Assembly (NCBI RefSeq): GCF_001723355.1
Contig: NZ_LPWE01000013.1
Coordinates: forward strand, 1 to 64,000
Length of the DNA: 64,000 nucleotides
Source of the DNA: Methyloceanibacter stevinii
Lineage (GTDB): Bacteria; Pseudomonadota; Alphaproteobacteria; Rhizobiales; Methyloligellaceae
Reading direction: 5' to 3'
A program made the position numbers and the translations under genes. Below are positions 1 through 6,782 of the stretch, piece by piece. The notes beneath the pieces were generated by a model. The model saw nothing but the letters and a program-made list of their open reading frames with translations. It was not told the origin of the DNA and made no database searches. The first letter of the stretch is position 1, and each line of letters begins with the position of its first letter.

Positions 1-165
1 CGCCGGAAGGCTGCCCAACAAACAAAAACGGACGGCGGCCGACCAGCGCCCCGCACGTCCCTTCGGGACGAAGTCCCCGCTTCGCGGGTCTGACTTAGGA
101 AACGTAGAGAGATTTTGGTGAACCTGGTGCCGGACGGAGCGGGGGTCTTGGCGCGCCTTCTCGGC
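1..165. other. Non-coding stretch, no gene seen
   Basis: No convincing reading frame. It holds two short GC-rich hairpins around 58-90. Its last 15 bases (151-165) recur almost exactly at 283-297, each time directly before a TGTCAT palindrome. Confidence 0.5.
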
Positions 166-197
166 TGTCATGCCCCGACTGATCGGGGCATCCAGTA
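166..197 (+). repeat. TGTCAT/CCAGTA palindromic repeat, copy A
   Basis: The unit starts TGTCAT and ends ATCCAGTA, with arms GCCCCG and CGGGGC around a 6-base loop. It is the same family as the copies at 232-264, 298-368 and 689-721. Confidence 0.8.
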
Positions 198-231
198 GAC
201 ACCGCCCGTCGTGATCCGGCACGTCACGGAT

Positions 232-264
232 TACTGGATCGCCCGGTCACGCCGGGCGATGACA
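232..264 (-). repeat. TGTCAT/CCAGTA palindromic repeat, copy B (inverted)
   Basis: It starts TACTGGAT and ends ATGACA, with arms CGCCCGG and CCGGGCG around a 5-base loop. It is in the opposite orientation to copy A, so A and B together form a 99-bp unit with TGTCAT ends and no gene inside. Confidence 0.8.
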
Positions 265-297
265 AACAAGAGGGATGCTTTAGCGTGCCTTCTCGGC

Positions 298-368
298 TGT
301 CATACCCGCACCGGCGCTCAAGTAGCGCGAAGCGCGGTAGCGCATAAAACACATGCGGGCATCCAGTA
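298..368 (+). repeat. TGTCAT/CCAGTA palindrome, copy C, interrupted by a GCGCTCAAG hairpin
   Basis: Left half TGTCAT then CCCGCA; right half TGCGGG then ATCCAGTA. The loop, normally 5-6 bases, is here expanded to about 45 bases and contains a complete copy of the other repeat family (314-343). Confidence 0.75.
314..343 (+). repeat. GCGCTCAAG hairpin repeat, copy 1
   Basis: A 30-bp element: outer arms GCGCT and AGCGC, a constant CAAGTA after the left outer arm, inner arms GCGC and GCGC around GAA, and a constant GGT before the right outer arm. It is identical to the copy at 3480-3509. Confidence 0.85.
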
Positions 369-371
369 AGC

Positions 372-671
372 TTAGGTGGTTGCGATTGATGGGTAGAGGT
401 CGTCCCAGTTGGCGTTACGCTCCTCGATCAGCTCGATCTTCCAGGCCCGGTTCCATTTCTTCAGCCGCTTTTCGCGCTCGATTGCGGCCGTGATGTCGTC
501 GAACTGTTCGAAGTAGACCAGTCGCGCTACGCCATATCGCTTTGTGAAGCCTTCAGCGGTTTTGGTTCTGTGTTCATGAACACGCCGGATGAGATCGTTG
601 GTCACACCGACATAAAGCGTGCCGCCGATGCGGCTCGCGAGAATGTAGACGTAGTAGCGACGGTCCTTCAC
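372..671 (-). CDS. GIY-YIG nuclease superfamily protein (COG2827/UPF0213-like)
   Basis: A small single-domain GIY-YIG protein of about 99 residues. The family signature is split as YYVYIL, then GTLYVGVTND with an Arg-Arg-x-x-Glu-His helix, then an R-LVYFE strand and a basic EKRLKKW-R-WK tail, typical of the short stand-alone members. Family members are presumed DNA endonucleases; the cellular role is unknown. A longer frame starts with ATG at 722, but its first residues are the translation of the palindromic repeat at 689-721, so the GTG at 671 next to VKDRRYYVY is preferred. The gene is tightly enclosed by inverted repeats, which suggests that nuclease and repeats move or persist together. 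Confidence 0.85.
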   Translation of the reverse strand: MKDRRYYVYILASRIGGTLYVGVTNDLIRRVHEHRTKTAEGFTKRYGVARLVYFEQFDDITAAIEREKRLKKWNRAWKIELIEERNANWDDLYPSIATT

Positions 672-688
672 ATCGCTAGATTGGTGAG

Positions 689-721
689 TACTGGATCGCC
701 CGGTCAAGCCGGGCGATGACA
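689..721 (-). repeat. TGTCAT/CCAGTA palindromic repeat, copy D
   Basis: It reads TACTGGAT, arm CGCCCGG, loop TCAAG, arm CCGGGCG, ATGACA, differing from copy B by one loop base. It overlaps the possible 5' extension of the GIY-YIG gene. Confidence 0.8.
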
Positions 722-739
722 AAGGCGCGTTAGGGTCGT

Positions 740-757
740 GCGCTCAAGCAGGCCGCT
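740..757 (+). repeat. GCGCTCAAG hairpin repeat, left half only
   Basis: Bases 740-757 match the left half of the 31-bp elements near 2.2 kb (GCGCTCAAGCA then GGCCGCT); the right half is missing. Confidence 0.6.
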
Positions 758-823
758 TATTGGATTTCTTGGGCCGCCGTGTTTTGCTCTGGCGAAAGTC
801 TCACCGTCGCCTAGAGAGGAAGC

Positions 824-2140
824 ATGTCGCTCAGCACGCTCCTGAAGACCAGATCGCTGCGGTTTTGGACGGGCTTCAGTCTGGCGATCGCGATCCTGCC
901 GCTCGCCCTGTCCGCGGTCGGGGGATTTTTCCTTCTCCACCATGGCGTGATCGCGGGGTTCAAGGATGTGTCCTATCGCCATCACGAGCAGATCGCGCCG
1001 ACGCAACGGCTGCGCCTGTCGATCTTGGAGAGCATCAGTCCGGTCGATGAGTATGTGGACGGGGCCGGCGCGACCCGGCCGCTGATGTATCGTGAGCTGC
1101 GTAAGCGGATCGAGACGGAATTTGCCGCGCTGACCAAATCATTGCGCGCCGAACCCGAGGCTCAAGAGCTGGTTCGGCGTGCCTACGAGGATTGGTCGAA
1201 GGCCGACCATGATGCGGCAGAGCTTATTGCGAGGTCTGGCGGAAACTTGGGGCCGGGCGTGCTCGAGAAGGTCGAGCAGTTCCACGGCGATGTCTTCAGC
1301 GCCGTCGACAAGCTGTCGGCCGTCTACGACCGGGTTTCCCAGGACATCGAGAAGGACCACGAGGTCGCGCTGCGCTCCTACGAGCGTGCCATATGGCTCG
1401 GCGGCATCGCGGCCGGCGTGTCGCTCCTGACCGCCATCTTCGGCATTATCCTCATTGGACGGATCATTTCCGGCAGTGTCGACCGCTTGGTCGATGGCGC
1501 GTCGCGATTTGCGGAAGGCGACAGAAGTCACCGTATCAATGTGGCGGTGCCTCCCGAACTGCACCGTGTTGCCGAGGAATTCAACCGCATGGCCGGGCGC
1601 GTGCGTCAATCGGAAGAGGTTTTGGCCGATCTGGCGCATCGCGACGCCCTGACCCGGCTCTTGAACAGACGGGCCTATGACGAAGCGCTCGATGAGATGT
1701 TTGCGCGCGCGCAGCGGTTAGGCGAACGGGGCGCGGTGATCGCGCTCGATGTCGATCATTTCAAGACGATCAACGACACCTACGGGCACGCCGCCGGCGA
1801 CGAGGTGCTGCAGGGCATCGCGGACGTGATGGCGTCCGAAGTGCGGCCGACCGACAAAGTGTTCCGGACCGGCGGCGAGGAATTCGCCATTCTGCTGGCG
1901 GCGGCGGACATAACGAAAGCGGCCGAGACGGCGGAGCGCATCCGCCAAGCCGTCAAGTCGCGTCGTTTCCGGTTCAAAGACACGGTGCTCGATGTGACGG
2001 TCAGCGCCGGCGTGGCGGCTGCGACGGACCGCATCGGCGCCGACAAGCTGACCGAGGCCGTCGATGCCGCGCTTTATGAGGCCAAGGAAACCGGCAGAGA
2101 CCGCGTCGTGGTCAGCGGCCAGAGCGGGACGTCACAGTAA
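824..2140 (+). CDS. Membrane diguanylate cyclase with HAMP and GGDEF domains
   Basis: Predicted to make cyclic di-GMP from two GTP at the inner membrane. Of 438 residues, a transmembrane helix lies at about 15-40, an extracytoplasmic helical sensor at 41-188, a second helix at about 190-212, HAMP at about 213-265, and GGDEF from 268 to the end. The catalytic motif is GGEEF (350-354), expected to be active. An RxxD inhibitory site (341-344) lies exactly five residues before it, implying product feedback. The start follows a clear GAGAGGAAG ribosome site. The sensor part resembles a four-helix-bundle ligand or stress sensor but its ligand is unknown. It is a single gene between repeat clusters, so the context gives no pathway. 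Confidence 0.93.
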   Translation: MSLSTLLKTRSLRFWTGFSLAIAILPLALSAVGGFFLLHHGVIAGFKDVSYRHHEQIAPTQRLRLSILESISPVDEYVDGAGATRPLMYRELRKRIETEFAALTKSLRAEPEAQELVRRAYEDWSKADHDAAELIARSGGNLGPGVLEKVEQFHGDVFSAVDKLSAVYDRVSQDIEKDHEVALRSYERAIWLGGIAAGVSLLTAIFGIILIGRIISGSVDRLVDGASRFAEGDRSHRINVAVPPELHRVAEEFNRMAGRVRQSEEVLADLAHRDALTRLLNRRAYDEALDEMFARAQRLGERGAVIALDVDHFKTINDTYGHAAGDEVLQGIADVMASEVRPTDKVFRTGGEEFAILLAAADITKAAETAERIRQAVKSRRFRFKDTVLDVTVSAGVAAATDRIGADKLTEAVDAALYEAKETGRDRVVVSGQSGTSQ

Positions 2141-2167
2141 AGCGTCGCATAGGCGACAGCGCAAATC

Positions 2168-2348
2168 GCGCTCAAGCAGGCCGCTAGGCCGGTAGCGCTA
2201 ATCAACCGCGCCCAAGCAGGCCGCGCCCTCAAGTAGCGAAGCGGTAGGGTAAATAGGAAGGCCGGTAGCGCAAATCAACCGCGCTCAAGCAGGCCGCTAG
2301 GCCGGTAGCGCCAACAAACCAGCTCAAGTAGCCGCTAGGCGGTAGCGC
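2168..2348 (+). repeat. Cluster of five GCGCTCAAG hairpin repeats, one nested in another
   Basis: Full 31-bp copies at 2168-2198 and 2281-2311, a 28-bp copy at 2321-2348, and an interrupted copy with halves 2208-2224 and 2259-2271. The gap of the interrupted copy holds a complete short copy (2226-2249) whose outer arms are CCCT and AGGG. Copies are separated by short AT-richer links such as AATCAACC. Confidence 0.85.
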
Positions 2349-2362
2349 CAACAAGAAGACTC

Positions 2363-3031
2363 TTACAAATCCCCTTCGGACACCATCAGGGCGGCGTCGT
2401 TGGGGTCGCGGTGCACATGCAGGTTGAGGCTGTGGGCGAGTTGGAGCATGGGGCCATTCTCCGAATGGATCGTGCCCCAGATATGGGTGTAGCCCATCTC
2501 GCGCGCCGCTTCGAACACGAGCTCGAGCGCCTTGTGGGCGAGACCGAGCCCTTCGGCTTCCGGGCGGAGCGTCACGGAATATTCGGCCGTCTTGCCGTCC
2601 TTGCTGCCGGTGATGCGTGCGCCGCCCAGGATCTCGCCTTCGAGCGGCCCGTCGCCTTCCAGCACGATGCACAGATCGCGCTCGGGGTCGGGCGTGCAGA
2701 AGTCGCGCGCCATGTCTTGCGTGAGATGGGGCAGGTGATGCAGCACGCGGAACCAGCGGCCCCGGTCCGTCATGGCGTCGTAGCAGCGGATGAGCCTTCC
2801 TGCGTCCGTCTCGTTAATGGGGCGGGCGAGATGGGGATGGCCGTCCTTGCCGGCGATGGTCACCTTGCGGCGGAGGAGCCTTTCGCGCAGCGGCGAGAGG
2901 GGCCGTGCCGACGTTAGCGTCGACACCTTGTTGATGGGCGCACGGGCGGCGGGCGCCGCATTGATGGCAGGCGCCGTGATGGCGCCCGTCGTGATAGCGC
3001 CCACGGGGTCGGTGTCGAGCGCATGGCTCAT
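2363..3031 (-). CDS. GNAT family N-acetyltransferase
   Basis: A cytosolic acyl-CoA-dependent acetyltransferase of about 222 residues. The first 70 residues are low-complexity Ala/Ile/Thr-rich sequence without a known domain. The GNAT fold follows, with KTAEYSVTLRPEAEGLGLAHKA as the acetyl-CoA-binding region, an ELVFEAAREMGYTHIWG helix-strand and an ENGPMLQLAHSLN helix. The C-terminal part resembles the acetyltransferase domain attached to Pat-type lysine acetyltransferases, but no nucleotide-binding domain is present. The ATG at 3031 was chosen over an in-frame start at 3103 because the extra residues look non-conserved. Substrate unknown. It is flanked on both sides by hairpin repeats. Confidence 0.75.
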   Translation of the reverse strand: MSHALDTDPVGAITTGAITAPAINAAPAARAPINKVSTLTSARPLSPLRERLLRRKVTIAGKDGHPHLARPINETDAGRLIRCYDAMTDRGRWFRVLHHLPHLTQDMARDFCTPDPERDLCIVLEGDGPLEGEILGGARITGSKDGKTAEYSVTLRPEAEGLGLAHKALELVFEAAREMGYTHIWGTIHSENGPMLQLAHSLNLHVHRDPNDAALMVSEGDL

Positions 3032-3324
3032 CCGAGTGGCCCGGCGGGTCTGCCCGGTTTGGCCGTCTCGAAGGGCTTGGCTGTTATGGTGGGCTTGGCC
3101 CATAAATTCTGCGTCCGGTCTTGTTTCTCGAAAAAGCCTCTTAGAGGCTAGGCCTCTTCAGAGGCCCTTTGGCCGACCTTGACGCTGCTCCCTTGGCTGT
3201 GCCGCCGATTCACTCGGCTGTTGTCATTGGAGATAGGCATAGCTTGGGCAAAAGCCATGGCCGGATGGTGAAGTTTTTGCGGCGCAACAAGCGGCGTTTC
3301 GTCTCACGCGCTCTGGGTGTTTCT
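3032..3324. other. Non-coding stretch with two short palindromes
   Basis: No gene is supported. Two inverted repeats lie upstream of the GNAT gene: GCCTC/GAGGC at 3136-3148 and GGCCTCT/AGAGGCC at 3151-3166. They could be promoter elements of the GNAT gene or a further hairpin type. Confidence 0.4.
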
Positions 3325-3548
3325 CGCTCGAGCAGCCGCTAGGCGGTAGGGCAACGAGCCCGCCCCGCGCTCAAGTAGGCCGGAGGCCGGTAGGGCAAGC
3401 GATCAAGCCCTCAAGCAGCCGCTAGGCGGTAGGGCAAGCGATCAAGCCCTCAAGCAGCCTCTAGGCGGCAGGGCGTATCGCGCTCAAGTAGCGCGAAGCG
3501 CGGTAGCGCAAATAAGGCGCGCTCAAGTAGGCCAGAGGCCGGTAGCGC
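3325..3548 (+). repeat. Cluster of six GCGCTCAAG hairpin repeats
   Basis: Copies at 3325-3352, 3367-3396, 3407-3435, 3446-3474, 3480-3509 and 3519-3548. Outer arms switch together between GCGCT/AGCGC and GCCCT/AGGGC. Inner arms switch between GCGC/GCGC, GGCC/GGCC and CCGC/GCGG. The copies at 3407 and 3446 are part of a 39-bp tandem duplication that includes the linker AAGCGATCAA. Confidence 0.85.
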
Positions 3549-3558
3549 CCACAAAAAC

Positions 3559-4905
3559 TTGAGCATCGGCCCCGATGCGGACACCGGGATGCGTGATAAG
3601 GTCCGCGTCATGACGGATACGTTGATTCACCATCTCAAGGACGCGCCGCCGCCCCCGCTGGGGCCGAGCGACACGGAGGCGTGCGTCTCCGGGCAGATCG
3701 CCGATGCGATCATCGCCTCGGGGCTCACCGACCGCCCAATCGGCGATTTGATCCAGACGGTCATGGACCGGCTGACCCAGGCCGGCGTGCCTCTGGCGCG
3801 GATGATGGTTGGCTTTCGTATCCTGCACCCGCTGTTCGACGGCATGACCATTGCCTGGACGGCCGAGAACGGCGTGGAGGTCGAGTATTATCAAGCCCTT
3901 ACGGAGGACAATCCGGATTTCACGCTGAGCCCGTTCTACTGGATGATCAAGGGCCAGGTTCCGGAACTGCAATTGCGGATCGACCGGGACGCACTGGTCG
4001 ACAAGTTCCCGCTGCTGCAGCGCCTGCGCGACCAAGGCTTCACCGGCTATTACGCGCGCGTGGTCACGTTTGGGGAAGGGCCGATGCAGGTCGGCACCAC
4101 GGACGGGCTGGCGCTGTCCTGGTCGACGAAATCGCCCGCCGGCTTCTCGGAGCGGGACGTCTGCATCATGCAGCAGATCCTGGCGCCGCTTTCTCTGGCC
4201 TTGCGGGTGATGATCAAGGATCAGATCGCGAAGAATACCCTCAACGCGTTTCATGGGCCGCTGGTGGGCGAGCGCATCCTGTCCGGCACGGTCAAGCGCG
4301 GGGACGGCGAACGGCTCGCCGCGGCGCTGTGGTACAGCGATTTGCGCAACTCGACGGGCCTTGCGGACCAGCTTTCCGTGGAGGGTTTCCTCGAATTGCT
4401 GAACGTCTATTTCGATTGTGCGGCCGGCGCCGTGATCGAGGAGGGCGGTCAGGTGCTCGACATTGTGGGCGACGCGATCCTCGCCTTCTTCCCGGCCGAT
4501 GCGGCCGGCGAAGAAGCGGCGGCCACGTCCGCCTTGCGGGCGGCGCTCAAGGCGCAGGAGCGGCTGGTCGAGGCCAAGGCGGCCGAGTGCAAATGCGCCG
4601 TCGAGATCAATTTCGGCGTCGGCGTCCATTTCGGCGATGTGGTGTTCGGCAATGCGGGCACGCGCGAGCGTTTGAAATTCGGCGTCATCGGCCGCGCCGT
4701 GAACGAGGTCGCCCGGACTCAAGACATGTCGAAGCTATTGGGCCAGCCGATCGTGGCGACGGACCAGGTGGTGAGCCGCGCGCGGCCCGACGCGGGCCTC
4801 AGGTTGAACGATATGGGCTTGCACGATTTGCGCGGAATTCCGGCAGCGAAGCGTCTGTGGGCCCTGCGGCACAATGCCGATATTGCGCCCGCTAACGCCG
4901 GGTAA
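3559..4905 (+). CDS. Class III adenylate/guanylate cyclase with N-terminal sensor-like domain
   Basis: Predicted to form a cyclic nucleotide in the cytosol; there are no transmembrane helices in about 448 residues. The first 230 residues form an alpha/beta region resembling those before many alphaproteobacterial cyclase domains, and probably sense a signal. The cyclase domain spans about 252-430. Metal-binding Asp lies in YSDLRNST (261) and in GDAILAFF (305). The transition-state Asn lies in the GVIGRAVNEVAR stretch. The usual Asp of the GDAVN-type motif is Arg here, so base specificity is uncertain. The start is unclear: TTG at 3559 lies 10 bp after a repeat, and ATG codons at 3589 or 3610 are equally possible. 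Confidence 0.88.
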   Translation: MSIGPDADTGMRDKVRVMTDTLIHHLKDAPPPPLGPSDTEACVSGQIADAIIASGLTDRPIGDLIQTVMDRLTQAGVPLARMMVGFRILHPLFDGMTIAWTAENGVEVEYYQALTEDNPDFTLSPFYWMIKGQVPELQLRIDRDALVDKFPLLQRLRDQGFTGYYARVVTFGEGPMQVGTTDGLALSWSTKSPAGFSERDVCIMQQILAPLSLALRVMIKDQIAKNTLNAFHGPLVGERILSGTVKRGDGERLAAALWYSDLRNSTGLADQLSVEGFLELLNVYFDCAAGAVIEEGGQVLDIVGDAILAFFPADAAGEEAAATSALRAALKAQERLVEAKAAECKCAVEINFGVGVHFGDVVFGNAGTRERLKFGVIGRAVNEVARTQDMSKLLGQPIVATDQVVSRARPDAGLRLNDMGLHDLRGIPAAKRLWALRHNADIAPANAG

Positions 4906-5072
4906 CTGTGGATTTTTTTCTAGAACTGTCACAATTGACGGGTAGAAAATCGCAGATTCGCGCGGATGTTGCGTTGCAACACCTCCACTCTTGCTCTATA
5001 TCCACAAACGAGAGCAATGGGTCCTCGGAAGGGCCTGCTTGGGATTCATATTAGGAATCTTGGGGCGAACAA
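4906..5072. promoter_or_regulatory. AT-richer leader of panD
   Basis: A locally AT-rich intergenic region after the cyclase gene, with a small GTTGC/GCAAC inverted repeat near 4970-4982. It presumably carries the panD promoter; no specific operator is recognised. Confidence 0.35.
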
Positions 5073-5429
5073 TTGTTCCTGACCATGTTGAAGACAAAGC
5101 TGCACCGGGCCACGGTGACCGGCGCCGATTTGCATTATGAAGGCTCGATCGGGATCGATCGGGACCTGCTTGATGCGTCCGGCATCCTGCCCCATGAGCA
5201 GGTGGATGTGCTGAACATCAACACCGGCGCACGCTTCACCACCTACGCTATCGAGGCTCCGCGCGGCTCGTCAGAGATTGCCGTGAACGGTGCCGCGTCC
5301 CGTCTCGTACAGAAGGGCGACAAGGTCATCATCGTCGCCTATTGCCAGCTCCCGGCGGAGGAAGCCCGCAACTATCATCCCAGCGTGGTCTTGCTCGGCG
5401 AAGGCAACGAGATCGTCTCGACGTCTTAG
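5073..5429 (+). CDS. panD: Aspartate 1-decarboxylase (proenzyme)
   Basis: Converts L-aspartate to beta-alanine for pantothenate and coenzyme A synthesis in the cytosol. The 118 residues match the family length. The hallmark YEGS motif places Gly24-Ser25 at the self-cleavage site that generates the pyruvoyl group. Counting from the TTG at 5073 gives exactly the position known for E. coli PanD, which supports this rare start. Further conserved segments are [19 protein letters not shown]-like [25 protein letters not shown] and the YHPSVVLL end. It stands alone between a cyclase gene and a convergent esterase-like gene; no other pantothenate gene is nearby. Confidence 0.97.
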   Translation: MFLTMLKTKLHRATVTGADLHYEGSIGIDRDLLDASGILPHEQVDVLNINTGARFTTYAIEAPRGSSEIAVNGAASRLVQKGDKVIIVAYCQLPAEEARNYHPSVVLLGEGNEIVSTS

Positions 5430-5450
5430 AAGCGCGCCACGCGAATACGC

Positions 5451-6782
5451 CTACAGACCAAACGGATAGGTTTCGTCGGGCCCATGAGGATGGGCTTGCG
5501 GCCTTGCATCGACGGCCTGGGTTTCGGTGAACCAGATCCACGCGTCGAACTGTTTCGACAGTTCCGCCTGGAAGTAGTGCGACAGCAGTTCCGTCTCCGG
5601 CCGGTAGATGACGCCGATGGCCCGTTCCAGCATGGGTTCGGCAAGCGCCTCACGCACGCTGTCCGTTTGTCCCGCGCCCGTCTCCAGGAAGAAGGCCTCG
5701 ATGCCGGCGTCGCGGGAGCGTCCCTCATAGGAGTCGTTCCGGGCAGGGCGCACGCGCTTGATCTCCATGGGCTCGTCCCAGTTGGAGGCGGCAGCGACCG
5801 TGCCGCGATCCGTGCCGAAACCGATAAGCGCACACTCCTTGCCAAAACGCGCACGCGCCAGCTGACCGATATTCAGCTCACCGCGTACCTGGCCCATCTC
5901 GGTGAACTCCGCATTGCCGATATGGGAGTTGTGGGCCCAAACCACAGCCTTCGCGTCGGGACCGCGGTGCTCCAGAACGCGCTCCAGCGTGTCGAACATG
6001 TGCTGGTCCCGCAGGTTCCATGACTGCGCGGCGCCGTAATACATGATGCGGTAGTATTGCTCGGCGGCAACGACGATGCGGGCGTTCTGCTCCGCATTGA
6101 AAAAGGCGCTGCCGTCGCGGGCAAGATAGCCCAGACGCTTCTTCAATAGATCGACCAGGGCCTGGGTTACGGGCTTCTCGCATACGGCATAGCCCTGCGA
6201 CAGCGCCATGCGGCCATAACGGGCCGGGTCCGAGCGGAACGGCGCCAGGCAGCCGTAGCGCTCGCGTGCGATGCGGGCGGTTTCAGGATCGACATTGTCC
6301 AGATAGTTGAGGACCGCGCCGATCGAGGTCGCCAGGCTGTAGACGTCGAGCCCGTAAAACCCTGCGCGCTTGTCGGGGTCGGTGATGGTCTCGTTGATGG
6401 CCTTCAGCCGTTGCAGGAAACCATTGACCTGACCGTTGCGCCACATCCAGGCGGGGAAACGGGTGAATGCGCTGGCGGGAGTCTCAGGCCTGGGAAGGCC
6501 ACGCACGAAAGCGTCGTAGACCGCAGCGTCCGGCCAGTCGGCCTCCACGGCAACGACATTGAAGCCATGTTTTGCGACGAGCATCTCGGTGATGTGGGCA
6601 CGCGCTTCGTAGAATTCGGCGGTGCCGTGCGTCGCCTCGCCGAGAAGCACGACGCGCCGGTCCGCGAAGCGCTCCGCGAGCGCGGTCAGTTCGGTGAAGT
6701 TAGCAAACGGTTCCGCCGCGCCGGCGATCACGTGGCTGAGGCTCGTGCGGGGAGCCCGTGCCTGCGGCGCGGGCTTCAACAA
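5451..6782 (-). CDS. Erythromycin esterase family protein
   Basis: A 443-residue member of the erythromycin-esterase-like fold. Family motifs include LLGEATHGTAEFYEARA near residue 47, VEADWPDA near 80, YGLDVYS near 124, VVWAHNSHIGN near 289 and an IGFGTDRGTVAAA segment. The paired His and Glu residues of the active site (GEATHG, AHNSHIG) are present, so hydrolytic activity is plausible. Most chromosomal members are not antibiotic resistance enzymes, so macrolide resistance should not be assumed. There is no signal peptide. The TTG start at 6782 overlaps the end of the upstream methyltransferase gene by 7 bp, so the two are probably co-transcribed. Confidence 0.85.
   Translation of the reverse strand: MLKPAPQARAPRTSLSHVIAGAAEPFANFTELTALAERFADRRVVLLGEATHGTAEFYEARAHITEMLVAKHGFNVVAVEADWPDAAVYDAFVRGLPRPETPASAFTRFPAWMWRNGQVNGFLQRLKAINETITDPDKRAGFYGLDVYSLATSIGAVLNYLDNVDPETARIARERYGCLAPFRSDPARYGRMALSQGYAVCEKPVTQALVDLLKKRLGYLARDGSAFFNAEQNARIVVAAEQYYRIMYYGAAQSWNLRDQHMFDTLERVLEHRGPDAKAVVWAHNSHIGNAEFTEMGQVRGELNIGQLARARFGKECALIGFGTDRGTVAAASNWDEPMEIKRVRPARNDSYEGRSRDAGIEAFFLETGAGQTDSVREALAEPMLERAIGVIYRPETELLSHYFQAELSKQFDAWIWFTETQAVDARPQAHPHGPDETYPFGL

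Larger units (their letters stand above)
298..721 (-). mobile_element. Candidate composite element: GIY-YIG gene between inverted TGTCAT palindromes
   Basis: Two palindromic repeats in inverted orientation (298-368 and 689-721) bound exactly one gene, the GIY-YIG protein. The outer ends read TGTCAT on one side and ATGACA on the other; the inner ends read CCAGTA and TACTGG. The left repeat ends 3 bp from the stop codon. The right one overlaps the first codons of the longest reading frame. A shorter gene-less unit with the same end structure lies at 166-264. Mobility is inferred from architecture only; no target-site duplication is evident. Confidence 0.45.

Noticed and set aside
314-3548. CRISPR array reading of the clustered hairpin repeats
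   Set aside because: Spacing is irregular, spacers are repeated or very short, and no cas gene is present.
5451-6782. Macrolide resistance gene
   Set aside because: The protein is a distant chromosomal member of the erythromycin esterase-like family, with no mobile context; resistance cannot be inferred.
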